A stretch of 64,000 nt of DNA from NCBI RefSeq assembly GCF_000148525.1, contig NZ_AEDU01000015.1, forward strand, positions 1-64,000. Direction: 5' to 3'. Below the pieces are notes generated by a model that saw only the letters and a list, made by a program, of their open reading frames with translations, did no database searches and was not told the origin of the DNA. A program made the position numbers and the translations under genes. Of the stretch, positions 9,024 through 17,774 are shown in pieces. Position 1 is the first letter of the stretch, and each line of letters begins with the position of its first letter. Source of the DNA: Streptococcus mitis SK564 (GTDB taxonomy: Bacteria; Bacillota; Bacilli; Lactobacillales; Streptococcaceae).

Positions 9024-9851
9024 ATGAAATTAAGAAGAAGTGATCGGATGGTTGTCATTTCCAACTATTTGATTAATAATCCTTATAAACTAACTAGTCT
9101 CAATACTTTTGCTGAAAAGTATGAATCTGCTAAATCATCCATCTCAGAAGATATCGTGATTATCAAACGAGCCTTTGAGGAGATCGAAATCGGTCATATC
9201 CAAACAGTAACTGGTGCTGGCGGAGGTGTCATTTTTACACCGTCTATTTCGAGTCAGGATGCTAAGGAAATGGTTGAAGACTTGTGTGCCAAGTTGTCAG
9301 AAAGTGACCGTATCTTGCCAGGTGGTTATATCTACCTGTCTGATTTGCTTAGTACACCAGCTATCTTGAAAAATATTGGTCGCATTATTGCCAAGAGCTT
9401 TATGGACCAAAAAATTGACGCGGTTATGACAGTAGCGACTAAGGGTGTTCCTCTCGCAAATGCAGTTGCCAATGTCCTCAATGTTCCTTTTGTTATTGTG
9501 CGCCGTGACCTGAAAATTACCGAAGGTTCAACTGTCAGCGTCAACTATGTATCCGGTTCAAGTGGTGACCGCATTGAAAAAATGTTCCTTTCAAAACGTA
9601 GTCTCAAGGCTGGTAGCCGTGTCTTGATTGTGGATGACTTCTTGAAAGGTGGTGGAACTGTCAATGGGATGATCAGTCTCTTGCGTGAGTTTGATTCAGA
9701 ATTGGCAGGTGTAGCAGTCTTTGCGGATAATGCCCAAGAAGAACGTGAAAAGCAGTTTGACTACAAGTCACTCTTGAAGGTAACCAATATTGATGTCAAG
9801 AACCAAGCCATCGATGTTGAGGTTGGCAATATCTTTGACGAAGATAAATAA
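9024..9851 (+). CDS. purR: Purine operon regulator PurR
   Basis: 275 residues. An N-terminal winged helix (about 1-75) precedes a type I phosphoribosyltransferase-like domain with the PRPP loop VLIVDDFLKGGGT. PurR senses PRPP; in lactic acid bacteria it mostly activates, and in Bacillus it represses, purine genes carrying PurBoxes. The leader holds a BOX element and the promoter overlaps a PurBox. A hairpin at 9863-9890 follows. Confidence 0.93.
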   Translation: MKLRRSDRMVVISNYLINNPYKLTSLNTFAEKYESAKSSISEDIVIIKRAFEEIEIGHIQTVTGAGGGVIFTPSISSQDAKEMVEDLCAKLSESDRILPGGYIYLSDLLSTPAILKNIGRIIAKSFMDQKIDAVMTVATKGVPLANAVANVLNVPFVIVRRDLKITEGSTVSVNYVSGSSGDRIEKMFLSKRSLKAGSRVLIVDDFLKGGGTVNGMISLLREFDSELAGVAVFADNAQEEREKQFDYKSLLKVTNIDVKNQAIDVEVGNIFDEDK

Positions 9852-9862
9852 GAGATAGAACT

Positions 9863-9894
9863 AAAGGTTGGAACGATTGTCCCAGCCTTTCTTT
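9863..9894 (+). terminator. Terminator after purR
   Basis: Arms AAAGGTTGG (9863-9871) and CCAGCCTTT (9882-9890) pair over nine bases with one G-T pair. The following CTTT is a short T-rich tract, so it may be a weak terminator. Confidence 0.65.
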
Positions 9895-9917
9895 GCAAAT
9901 AGAATAGAAGGAAGCTT

Positions 9918-11168
9918 ATGAAAACACCATTTATCAATAAAGAAGACTTAGAAGCGATTGTTGCCGAGTTCCTGACTCCCTTTCACTTGTATGATGAGAA
10001 GGGAATTCGTGAGAAGGCAAGAGCCGTCAACCAAGCCTTTTCGTGGAACAAGGGTTTTAAGGAATATTTTGCAGTTAAGGCTACTCCAACACCAGCTATT
10101 TTGAAAATTCTCCAAGAGGAAGGTTGCGGTGTGGACTGCTCTAGTTATGTGGAGCTTTTGATGAGTCATAAACTGGATTTCCCTGGTTCTGAGATTATGT
10201 TCTCTTCAAACAACACGCCAGATAAGGAATATGCCTATGCGCGTGAATTGGGTGCGACCATTAACTTGGATGCCTTTGAAGATATTGAACATCTAGAGAG
10301 AGCAGCAGGTATTCCAGAAATTATCTCTTGTCGTTACAATCCTGGAGGCGTTTTTGAACTAGGGACAGACATTATGGACAATCCTGGAGAAGCCAAGTTT
10401 GGCATGACCAAGGACCAGCTCTTTGAAGCTTTTGCCATCTTGAAGGAAAAAGGAGCCAATACTTTTGGGATTCACTCCTTCCTAGCGTCCAATACCGTGA
10501 CCCATCTCTATTATCCAGAGTTGGCTCGTCAGCTTTTTGAATTGGCTGTTGAAATCAAGGAAAAGTTGGGCATTTCGCTAGACTTTATCAATCTTTCTGG
10601 CGGTATTGGTGTCAACTATCGTCCAGACCAGGAGCCGAACGATATCGCCTTGATTGGTGAGGGAGTTCGTAAGGTGTATGAAGAGGTCCTTACGCCAGCA
10701 GGTCTTGGTCAGGTTAAGATTTTCACCGAATTGGGTCGTTTTATGCTAGCCCCTCACGGTGCTTTGGTCACAAGAGTCACTCATAAGAAGGAAACCTACC
10801 GTACCTATCTAGGTGTGGATGCATCAGCAGTCAACCTCATGCGTCCAGCTATGTACGGAGCCTACCATCATATTACTAACGTGACCCATCCAGATGGACC
10901 AGCTGAAGTAGTAGATGTGGTTGGTTCACTCTGTGAAAACAATGATAAATTTGCAGTGAATCGCGAACTGCCTCATACAGAAATCGGTGATTTGCTGATA
11001 ATTCATGATACAGGTGCTCACGGTTTTTCAATGGGCTACCAGTACAATGCCAAACTTCGTTCTGCGGAAATCCTCTATACCGAAGAAGGTAAAGCCCGTC
11101 AAATCCGCCGTGCAGAGCGCCCTGAGGACTATTTTGCAACCTTGTATGGCTTTGATTTTGAAGAATAA
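9918..11168 (+). CDS. lysA: Diaminopimelate decarboxylase
   Basis: 416 residues. A fold-type III PLP enzyme: YFAVKAT holds the PLP-binding lysine (about residue 54), and GIHSFLASNT and the later GSLCENNDKF are family motifs. It converts meso-diaminopimelate to L-lysine. Lysine is also the stem-peptide residue in streptococcal cell walls. It is monocistronic with AAGGAAG before the ATG. Carboxynorspermidine decarboxylase is a relative, but the C-terminal motifs fit LysA. Confidence 0.85.
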   Translation: MKTPFINKEDLEAIVAEFLTPFHLYDEKGIREKARAVNQAFSWNKGFKEYFAVKATPTPAILKILQEEGCGVDCSSYVELLMSHKLDFPGSEIMFSSNNTPDKEYAYARELGATINLDAFEDIEHLERAAGIPEIISCRYNPGGVFELGTDIMDNPGEAKFGMTKDQLFEAFAILKEKGANTFGIHSFLASNTVTHLYYPELARQLFELAVEIKEKLGISLDFINLSGGIGVNYRPDQEPNDIALIGEGVRKVYEEVLTPAGLGQVKIFTELGRFMLAPHGALVTRVTHKKETYRTYLGVDASAVNLMRPAMYGAYHHITNVTHPDGPAEVVDVVGSLCENNDKFAVNRELPHTEIGDLLIIHDTGAHGFSMGYQYNAKLRSAEILYTEEGKARQIRRAERPEDYFATLYGFDFEE

Positions 11169-11231
11169 AATGATAAGTAATTGAAAATGAAATTGAAAAA
11201 CAGATTGCTTTCTAAAAAATAGGCAAAAATC

Positions 11232-11279
11232 TTGTTTTTCCTTCAAGTCGTGATATAATAAAACTATAAAACGTTTTCA
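11232..11279 (+). promoter_or_regulatory. pflA promoter with downstream candidate cre site
   Basis: A TTGTTT -35 (11232-11237), 16-nt spacer and TGA-TATAAT extended -10 (11254-11259) precede a cre-like palindrome, ATAAAACGTTTTCA (11266-11279). This matches the CcpA consensus except for its leading TG and would lie at about +1 to +14, in a roadblock position. Confidence 0.5.
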
Positions 11280-11293
11280 AGGAAGGTAACGAT

Positions 11294-12088
11294 ATGTCTG
11301 AAGAAACAATTGATTATGGACAAGTGACAGGAATGGTGCATTCAACGGAGAGCTTTGGTTCGGTAGACGGACCTGGTATTCGCTTTATTGTCTTTTTGCA
11401 GGGCTGTCACATGCGTTGCCAGTATTGCCACAACCCAGATACTTGGGCGATGGAGTCCAATAAGTCACGTGAACGGACGGTAGATGATGTCTTGACAGAG
11501 GCCTTGCGCTACCGCGGTTTCTGGGGGAATAAGGGTGGTATTACAGTCAGTGGAGGAGAAGCCCTCTTGCAGATTGATTTCTTGATTGCCCTCTTTACCA
11601 AGGCTAAAGAACAAGGAATCCACTGTACTTTGGATACCTGTGCCCTTCCATTCCGTAATAAACCACGTTACCTTGAAAAGTTTGACAAGCTCATGGCCGT
11701 CACTGACTTGGTTCTCTTGGATATCAAGGAAATCAACGAAGAACAGCACAAGATTGTCACTAGCCAAACCAATAAAAATATCTTGGCTTGTGCCCAGTAT
11801 CTATCAGATATTGGAAAACCTGTCTGGATTCGCCACGTGCTAGTTCCAGGATTGACAGACAGAGATGATGATTTGATTGAACTTGGTAAGTTCGTCAAGA
11901 CCCTCAAAAATGTTGATAAGTTTGAAATTTTGCCTTATCACACCATGGGTGAGTTCAAATGGCGTGAATTGGGAATTCCATATTCACTCGAAGGGGTCAA
12001 ACCTCCAACAGCAGACCGCGTCAAGAACGCTAAAAAACTCATGGATACCGAAAGTTACCAAGACTATATGAAACGTGTACATGGATAA
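11294..12088 (+). CDS. pflA: Pyruvate formate-lyase activating enzyme
   Basis: 264 residues of the radical-SAM superfamily. C38-x3-C42-x2-C45 in GCHMRCQYCHNP binds the 4Fe-4S cluster, and GGITVSGGEALLQ is the GGE SAM-binding motif. It installs the glycyl radical on pyruvate formate-lyase, used in mixed-acid fermentation. The pfl gene itself is not in the window. AAGGAAGG precedes the ATG and a clear terminator follows. Confidence 0.94.
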   Translation: MSEETIDYGQVTGMVHSTESFGSVDGPGIRFIVFLQGCHMRCQYCHNPDTWAMESNKSRERTVDDVLTEALRYRGFWGNKGGITVSGGEALLQIDFLIALFTKAKEQGIHCTLDTCALPFRNKPRYLEKFDKLMAVTDLVLLDIKEINEEQHKIVTSQTNKNILACAQYLSDIGKPVWIRHVLVPGLTDRDDDLIELGKFVKTLKNVDKFEILPYHTMGEFKWRELGIPYSLEGVKPPTADRVKNAKKLMDTESYQDYMKRVHG

Positions 12089-12093
12089 AAAAG

Positions 12094-12122
12094 AAGCCTG
12101 ATGGAAACATCGGGCTTTTAAG
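12094..12122 (+). terminator. pflA terminator
   Basis: AAGCCTGATG, a GAAA tetraloop and CATCGGGCTT form a strong hairpin with one G-T pair, followed by a short T-run. It marks the left edge of the accessory cassette. Confidence 0.85.
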
Positions 12123-12257
12123 TTTACACAAATCTAGATAATTAAATGAAACAAAATTTTAAATCTTTTTTACTCTCTAAATCCTGAAAAAAATCCGAAA
12201 AAGAATGTGTAAGATATAGTTACCTTTAGAAATATTAAATAGAATAGGAGAACATCT

Positions 12258-12968
12258 ATGGAACAAAGTATTACCATTAAAAATTTATGTAAGTCGTATG
12301 GGCAAACTCAAATTTTAAAAGATATTTCTTTTGAAGCAAAAGCAGGTAGAGTGACTGCTTTCCTGGGTCCAAATGGAGCTGGAAAAAGTTCAACCTTACG
12401 TATTTTATTAGGATTAGACAAAGCAACATCTGGTCTTACCAAAATTGGAGATCAAACTTATAAGGAATTAAAATTTCCCCTAAAGATTGTAGGAGCTTCA
12501 TTTGACAGTGTAGGAGCTCCTGATGATCGTACTGTTTATCAACATTTGAAAATTGTTGCTGCTAGTAATGGGATATCCAGTCAGCGAATTGAACAAGTCT
12601 TGGATATGGTGGATATTAGCCATAAGAAAAAATCTAAAATTGGGAAATTATCATTAGGCGAAGGACAACGCTTGGGAATTGCAACAGCTCTATTAGGAAA
12701 TCCTCAATATCTGATATTGGATGAACCGACTAATGGGTTGGATCCAAGAGGAATTCGGTGGTTTAGAGAGTTTATAAAAAAACAAGCTCAAGAAGGGAAG
12801 ACAGTCTTGCTATCATCTCATATATTATCGGAAGTGGAAGCAGTAACAGATGATGTAGTTATCATAAATAAAGGAAAAGTTCTTATAAAAGGGACTTTAC
12901 AAGAAGTGATGAAAAATCTTTCTTCACTAGAGGAAGTCTTCTTTAGTTTAACAGAGGGAGGGAAGTGA
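12258..12968 (+). CDS. ABC transporter ATP-binding protein, lantibiotic-immunity / bacitracin type
   Basis: 236 residues. Walker A is GPNGAGKSS (about 37-45), Walker B is YLILDEPTNGLDP, and the signature is the variant LSLGEGQR rather than LSGGQ. The closest general type is the BcrA/LanF family, which pumps or strips membrane-active peptides. It is the first gene of a five-gene unit with two six-TM permeases and a two-component system. Codons are visibly richer in A/T than in pflA or yidC, which suggests transfer. The substrate is unknown. Confidence 0.8.
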   Translation: MEQSITIKNLCKSYGQTQILKDISFEAKAGRVTAFLGPNGAGKSSTLRILLGLDKATSGLTKIGDQTYKELKFPLKIVGASFDSVGAPDDRTVYQHLKIVAASNGISSQRIEQVLDMVDISHKKKSKIGKLSLGEGQRLGIATALLGNPQYLILDEPTNGLDPRGIRWFREFIKKQAQEGKTVLLSSHILSEVEAVTDDVVIINKGKVLIKGTLQEVMKNLSSLEEVFFSLTEGGK

Positions 12969-12969
12969 T

Positions 12970-13755
12970 ATGGCACTTATTTACTCTCTTCATTCTGAAA
13001 TATTGAAATTACTTTATAAGAGAGCTACTCATGTTGTACTATTCTTGATACTGGTATTTCAAACGTTTTTAGCAAATATTGGTGCTTCTCAAATTGTTTC
13101 AGTAGGTATTCATGCTACACCAGAGACAAATCCAGATTTAGCAGAAGCCATACCTCCTATTGAATTTTTAGGTTTTGATGTCACTTTATTTGGTGTTTTT
13201 ATTATGATTATCCTAGGTTCAATTTATGGAGCCGAGGAGTATAAATGCTCTGCTATTCGTACAAGCCTCCTCTCTATTACAAATCGAAGTACTTTCCTAG
13301 TTTCAAAAACATTAGTTTGGCTTGTATTTTCTTTTTTCATTTCCTTTCTGTCAATATTCCTTACGATTAACATGACACATTATGTTTTAGGACAAGATGG
13401 CTTATTGCTTTTTTCACTAAATGGAACAGTTTGGTTCTATATATTTTTAGCCAGTATAGCTTGGACTTTGTTGGGACTGCTAGCCTATATTATGGCTTTG
13501 ACATTTAAAACATCCATTGTTCCTCTATTATTTTTGCTTCCCCAAGTCTACAATTTAGGAACATTCTTAGCAAACTATATATCGGTTGCAAAATTTCTTC
13601 CAGTTGCATTGGGGCAAGGATTGATTGCTACATCTCCTCAAATTTTAGAACATAATAGTTTACAAAATATTTTATTTTTACTTTGTTGGAACTTCTCATT
13701 CTTGGCTTTAGCAATTTACCGCTTACTCAAGTCAGATATCGGAGGAGGTGAATAA
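12970..13755 (+). CDS. ABC-2 type permease subunit 1 of the cassette
   Basis: 261 residues with about six hydrophobic segments. The first follows a short cytoplasmic start (ILKLLYKRATHV) and a soluble loop of about 35 residues containing many acidic and proline residues lies between segments 1 and 2. This layout resembles LanE/MutE-type lantibiotic immunity permeases. It begins two bases after the ATPase stop. Its stop region carries GGAGGAGG, which serves the next gene. No substrate can be assigned. Confidence 0.72.
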   Translation: MALIYSLHSEILKLLYKRATHVVLFLILVFQTFLANIGASQIVSVGIHATPETNPDLAEAIPPIEFLGFDVTLFGVFIMIILGSIYGAEEYKCSAIRTSLLSITNRSTFLVSKTLVWLVFSFFISFLSIFLTINMTHYVLGQDGLLLFSLNGTVWFYIFLASIAWTLLGLLAYIMALTFKTSIVPLLFLLPQVYNLGTFLANYISVAKFLPVALGQGLIATSPQILEHNSLQNILFLLCWNFSFLALAIYRLLKSDIGGGE

Positions 13756-13756
13756 G

Positions 13757-14476
13757 TTGAAAGAACAACTTAAAAGTGAGTATCTCAAGTTTATTATGAA
13801 TCCTTGGCACTGGTTGATTGTAGGTGCTCTATTACTGTGTGTTCCGGCGATGGTTGTTTTTTTAAATAGTAAGCCAGACCAGTTGACTCTACAGTTTGTT
13901 TTGGAACAGCTACTGCAAAGTCTCTATTTAGGACAGGCAGGTTTCGTTAGTCTAGCGGTTCTATTTATAGGTCAAGAATTTACAGGTTCTAGCCTTCGTA
14001 CCAGTTTTCTTACATGTCCAAATCGTTTGAAATTTATAATCTGTAAACTAGCTATTGTATTATGTATGGAAATTGTATTATTGGTTGCTGTAATATCATT
14101 ATGCATACTAATCGCGCAAGGATACTACAATATCAATCTTTTGAGCGATATTAAACATGTTCTAACAATCCTATTTCCAGCTTGTATTTCTATTTTAACC
14201 TTCGCTCTTTTAAGTGGTATTTTTGTATTTATTTCCCAGTCTTTTATCTTAATTTTGGGAATAAGTTTATCCCTTTTATTGGGGTTGGGACAAATGTTAT
14301 TACAATTCAGTTCTTTTTTTAGAAATTTACCATTACTGGCTAGTATGAATTGTTTTTATACCTATCCATTGTCTCTTTATTATCCAGTGTGGCAAGGCCT
14401 AGGGATACAAATAGTTTGGTTATTAATTGTTTTTCTATTTGCTACATTGATACTTATAGGAAAAAATGTACGCTAA
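13757..14476 (+). CDS. ABC-2 type permease subunit 2 of the cassette
   Basis: 239 residues and about six hydrophobic segments, starting MKEQLKSEYLKF. I choose the TTG at 13757 because GGAGG lies about 8 nt upstream; a GTG at 13748 sits immediately against the same purine tract. It resembles LanG/MutG-type permeases and is likely to form a heteromeric channel with the preceding permease. A terminator hairpin follows directly, separating it from the regulator genes. Confidence 0.7.
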   Translation: MKEQLKSEYLKFIMNPWHWLIVGALLLCVPAMVVFLNSKPDQLTLQFVLEQLLQSLYLGQAGFVSLAVLFIGQEFTGSSLRTSFLTCPNRLKFIICKLAIVLCMEIVLLVAVISLCILIAQGYYNINLLSDIKHVLTILFPACISILTFALLSGIFVFISQSFILILGISLSLLLGLGQMLLQFSSFFRNLPLLASMNCFYTYPLSLYYPVWQGLGIQIVWLLIVFLFATLILIGKNVR

Positions 14477-14501
14477 AGACAGGGGATATCCTGTCTTTTT
14501 C
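14475..14501 (+). terminator. Terminator between the ABC genes and the two-component genes
   Basis: AAAGACAGG (14475-14483) pairs with CCTGTCTTT (14490-14498), followed by TTC. A TGC-TATAAT extended -10 for the regulator genes follows at 14510-14518, so transporter and regulators are separate transcripts. Confidence 0.78.
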
Positions 14502-14537
14502 TCAGTTAGTGCTATAATATATTCAGGAGGGTGAGTT

Positions 14538-15224
14538 ATGGCTTATAAAATTTTGGTTGTAGATGATGATCTTGCTATTCTTCGCCTAATAAAAAAAGTA
14601 CTAGAATATGAAAAATATGAAGTAGTCATACGAAATAAGATAGAAGAGATTGATCTTTGTGATTTTACAGGCTTTGACTTGATTTTATTAGATATTATGA
14701 TGCCTGTTAGTGGTTTAGAAATCTGTCAGATGATTCGCGAGCAGATAACTGTTCCTATCTGTTTTATAACTGCTAAGGATATGGATGAAGATTTAGTAGC
14801 TGGAATTAATGCAGGTGCTGATGATTATATTATGAAGCCCTTTAGTATGCAAGAATTGTTAGCACGTGTTAAAATGCACTTACGTCGTGAAGAACGGATT
14901 AAAGGAAATGTTCATCAAATAAAGATTGGGAAGCTTATACTATATACGGATAGTAAGGAACTATTTGTAAACGATGATAAGATTGCTCTGACAAGGAGGG
15001 AATTTGACATAGTGAATCTTTTAGCAAGCAACCCAAGTAAAATATATTCTATTGAGGAAATTTATAATTATCTATATCCACAAAGTTCAGAAGCGCTTTT
15101 ACGTTCGGTTTCAGAGTATATTTATCAAATTCGTCAAAAGCTGAAACCTTATCAATTAAATCCAATTAAAACCTTGTACGGTGGAGGATATCAATGGGTA
15201 GAATCAAAAGTTTTAGACAATTAA
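14538..15224 (+). CDS. OmpR-family response regulator
   Basis: 228 residues. The receiver domain shows the acidic pair in VVDDD, the phospho-acceptor Asp at about residue 52 (LLDIMMP) and the conserved Lys in IMKPF. The C-terminal winged helix includes LTRREFDIVNLL and ends in YGGGYQWV. CAGGAGGGTGAG precedes the ATG, with an extended -10 just upstream. It probably controls the neighbouring ABC genes, as in NsrR/SpaR-type immunity loci; that link is inferred from position. Confidence 0.85.
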   Translation: MAYKILVVDDDLAILRLIKKVLEYEKYEVVIRNKIEEIDLCDFTGFDLILLDIMMPVSGLEICQMIREQITVPICFITAKDMDEDLVAGINAGADDYIMKPFSMQELLARVKMHLRREERIKGNVHQIKIGKLILYTDSKELFVNDDKIALTRREFDIVNLLASNPSKIYSIEEIYNYLYPQSSEALLRSVSEYIYQIRQKLKPYQLNPIKTLYGGGYQWVESKVLDN

Positions 15225-16282
15225 TTCGAGAAACCTGTTGGAGGATTATTTGGCAGTTTAGTCTTGGCTTACTAATGGCCTATCTTATTCCCTTAGCTTC
15301 AGTATCTATACAAATAAATGAAGACGGGAAACCTCTAAAAAATAGTGGTATTCTATCAATTTTTTTCAATGTGTCATCAGGGATATATATTTGTGTTTTA
15401 TTGATTGTTCTAATAAGTTATCACATTGGAAAATTGTTGAAAAAACTGAGTTATGAAATGACTTTGATTTATGAAAATAGTATATGGTTAGAGCGGGAAT
15501 GTACAGAAAGATTAACGGTTAAAGAATTTCGTGAGACGGGAAATCGGATTATTGTGATGCAAGATAGAATTCGACAATTAATAGTTAATGAGAAACAGCA
15601 GAAAGAAGATTTGATGTTTCAGGTTTCAGCAGCTTCTCATGATTTAAAGACTCCCTTAACCATTATTAGGGGGAATGTGGAATTTTTGCAGGCAATAACT
15701 GAAAACGACCAATCTCAAGAATGCTTAGCAGATATAGAAAGAGCTAGTCAACAGTTACTAGATTATTTCAATCAATTGATTCACTATTCTAAAACCTATT
15801 ATGATGATGAGACAGGTTGGACGGAGTATTCCTCTTCAGATTTTATCAATGAATTAGAGAAGGAAGTCTCTTTTTTGATAAAAGGTAAGATGAAGTTTTC
15901 TTTTGAACAGAATGTGAAAGGAACTGAAAACTATTATATAAATCCATCTCTTCTGATTCGTGCAGTACAAAATATTTTAACAAATGCTTTGGAATACGCT
16001 GATAAACAGAATCATAAAATTAAAATTAGAGTAGAGCAAGAGGGGAAGGAATTGAAAATAGGTATATGGAATAATGGTTCGGAATTTCCAGAGGAAGTTT
16101 TAACTAATTTTGGAAAGCTCTTTTATCGTATGGATAAAGCTAGATCGGTTAAAGAGCAACATTATGGTATTGGACTAAGTTTTGTATGTAGAGTTGCAAA
16201 ACTACACAAAGGCCGAGTTGAGCTTAGAAATAGAGATGAGGGAGCAGAAGTTTTAATAACTGTGAATTGTATTAAATCATAG
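15194..16282 (+). CDS. Sensor histidine kinase with minimal sensor domain
   Basis: 362 residues. Two membrane segments (about 18-38 and 54-76) flank an extracytoplasmic loop of only about 15-20 residues, so it lacks a classical sensor domain. His149 in SHDLKTPLT is the phosphorylation site, then N, G1 (near IGIWNNG) and G2 (YGIGLSF) boxes. It overlaps the regulator by 31 nt, with GGTGGAGG before its ATG. Short-loop kinases of this kind often sense cell-envelope stress through a partner transporter. Here the adjacent ABC transporter is the obvious candidate. Confidence 0.83.
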   Translation: MGRIKSFRQLIRETCWRIIWQFSLGLLMAYLIPLASVSIQINEDGKPLKNSGILSIFFNVSSGIYICVLLIVLISYHIGKLLKKLSYEMTLIYENSIWLERECTERLTVKEFRETGNRIIVMQDRIRQLIVNEKQQKEDLMFQVSAASHDLKTPLTIIRGNVEFLQAITENDQSQECLADIERASQQLLDYFNQLIHYSKTYYDDETGWTEYSSSDFINELEKEVSFLIKGKMKFSFEQNVKGTENYYINPSLLIRAVQNILTNALEYADKQNHKIKIRVEQEGKELKIGIWNNGSEFPEEVLTNFGKLFYRMDKARSVKEQHYGIGLSFVCRVAKLHKGRVELRNRDEGAEVLITVNCIKS

Positions 16283-16377
16283 TGATTTACTTGTTAATTT
16301 ATGATTGAATAGTTTTTATATGTGAGCTTTTAAACTATTTAACTTTTTCGACTAGTATAAGATGTAACGGTAGATAA

Positions 16378-16434
16378 TAAAAACGAATGATGATATCTAG
16401 TTGATGAAAACTATTTATCATTCATTCGTTTTTT
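16378..16434. terminator. Bidirectional terminator between the cassette and yidC
   Basis: An A-rich arm containing CGAATGATGATA (from about 16384) pairs with TATCATTCATTCG (16416-16428), flanked by A5 on the left and T6 on the right. It can end transcripts from both sides and marks the cassette's right edge. Confidence 0.8.
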
Positions 16435-16458
16435 AATTATTGGATAATTTACGTAGCT

Positions 16459-17385
16459 TTATCTCGAACGTTGTTTTCCAGCGTTGCGATTTTTGTGTTT
16501 TTTCTTGCTTGTGATAACAGTTGGTTGTTCAGGGGTAACGTCTTTTCGTCCACTTGGTTTAGAGAAAGCACTTGCTTTTGGTGGGTTCTTGGCTAGTTCT
16601 TCACGGACTTTTTTGCGAAGTTTTGGACGAACGATATAGTTGACGATAAACTGTTGGAGAATCATCATGAAACCACCGACAACCCAATAAAGTGTGACAC
16701 TAGCTGGTGAGATGAGGGAGAAGCCGGCAATCATGACTGGGCTCACGTAAGCCATTTTCTTGATTTGATCTCTTTGCGTTTCATCTTCTACTCCGTGAAG
16801 TGAAAGGAGTGATTGAAGATAGTAAAGGACACCAGCGCAGGCAGCTAAAATCATACTTGGAGAGCCTAGAGGAATTCCTAGGTAACTTGCTTGAGCAACA
16901 CCTTCAGTATATTGGGCAGCAAAGTAAATTGCAGAGAAGAAAGGCATTTGAAGGAGGATAGGGAAACATCCTACACCACCAAACATGCTGATGCCGTGCT
17001 CTTTTTGAGCAGCAAAGAGAGCTTGTTGGGCTTCGAGTTTTTCTTCTTGAGTTGTTGCTTCCTTGAGACGTGTTTGGTGTGGCTCAAGGACGTGCTTGAG
17101 GGCGTTCATCTTTTCAGAGTGAAGCGTTGCCTTCCATGATTGGTAGATACCAAGTGGCAAGATAATCAAGCGCACGATAATGGTTACGATGATGATAGCG
17201 ATACCGAAGCCTAGACCTTTATCAGTAGCGAAGTACTTGATAGCTTCAGCCATAGGCGCTCCGATAGTATTCCAAATAAATCCTATTGGCTTTCCTGTGG
17301 CTTTATCGACGCTAACACAGCCAGTCAAGACTAGCAACATAGCCACTCCCATAGCCGAGAGTGCAAAACGTTTAATAGATTTCAC
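16459..17385 (-). CDS. yidC: YidC/Oxa1-family membrane protein insertase
   Basis: 308 residues. A lipoprotein signal ends at LVLTGC with Cys23. Five later hydrophobic segments form the YidC/Oxa1 core, with the charged cytoplasmic loop (LKEATTQEEKLEAQQALF) after TM1. The C-terminal tail is very basic, as in streptococcal ribosome-binding YidC proteins. It inserts membrane proteins with SRP and SecYEG. Streptococci carry two paralogs; this context (next to acylphosphatase and the SpoU methyltransferase) is that of YidC1. Confidence 0.92.
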   Translation of the reverse strand: MKSIKRFALSAMGVAMLLVLTGCVSVDKATGKPIGFIWNTIGAPMAEAIKYFATDKGLGFGIAIIIVTIIVRLIILPLGIYQSWKATLHSEKMNALKHVLEPHQTRLKEATTQEEKLEAQQALFAAQKEHGISMFGGVGCFPILLQMPFFSAIYFAAQYTEGVAQASYLGIPLGSPSMILAACAGVLYYLQSLLSLHGVEDETQRDQIKKMAYVSPVMIAGFSLISPASVTLYWVVGGFMMILQQFIVNYIVRPKLRKKVREELAKNPPKASAFSKPSGRKDVTPEQPTVITSKKKHKNRNAGKQRSR

Positions 17386-17462
17386 TGTTTTTATTCCTTC
17401 TTTAAAAATTATACCTTTCTATTCTACTGTTTTTTTACAAAATATACAATAGTTCTAGAGAC

Positions 17463-17741
17463 CTAATTTGCGATTTTAAAGTCAGGGTAGGGAGGAAAGT
17501 TGCTTAGTTTGACATCTAAGTAGCTGACTTTTGAAAAAGGTGTGGGTCCTTTGCGGATTTCTTGGATAAATTTTGCCATGGTAGCAGATGAGTCTGCTTG
17601 GGCTAATATTTCCACTGTGCCATCGTCGTTATTCCATACCCGACCTGTGATGCCACCAATTTCAAGTGCTAAGCTGTAAACACCCCAACGAAAGCCGACT
17701 CCCTGTACCCTACCTTGGGCAATCATTCTAACCTTTTGCAT
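17463..17741 (-). CDS. acyP: Acylphosphatase
   Basis: 92 residues, normal for the family. GRVQGVGFRWGVYS carries the phosphate-binding loop and the catalytic Arg, and the Asn of GRVWNNDDGTV is the second catalytic residue. It hydrolyses carboxyl phosphates such as 1,3-bisphosphoglycerate or acetyl phosphate. It lies back to back with the trmH-like gene, 33 bases apart, and upstream of yidC on the same strand. Confidence 0.93.
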   Translation of the reverse strand: MQKVRMIAQGRVQGVGFRWGVYSLALEIGGITGRVWNNDDGTVEILAQADSSATMAKFIQEIRKGPTPFSKVSYLDVKLSNFPPYPDFKIAN

Positions 17742-17774
17742 ACCAAACCCCTTTGATTGTGTTATAATATTTCT

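Noticed and set aside
12089-12257. Lantibiotic precursor gene next to the ABC cassette
   Set aside because: No small frame with a leader and Cys/Ser/Thr-rich core is found here or in 16283-16458.
13748-13756. GTG at 13748 as the start of the second permease
   Set aside because: It directly touches the GGAGG tract, leaving no spacer; the TTG at 13757 has correct spacing.
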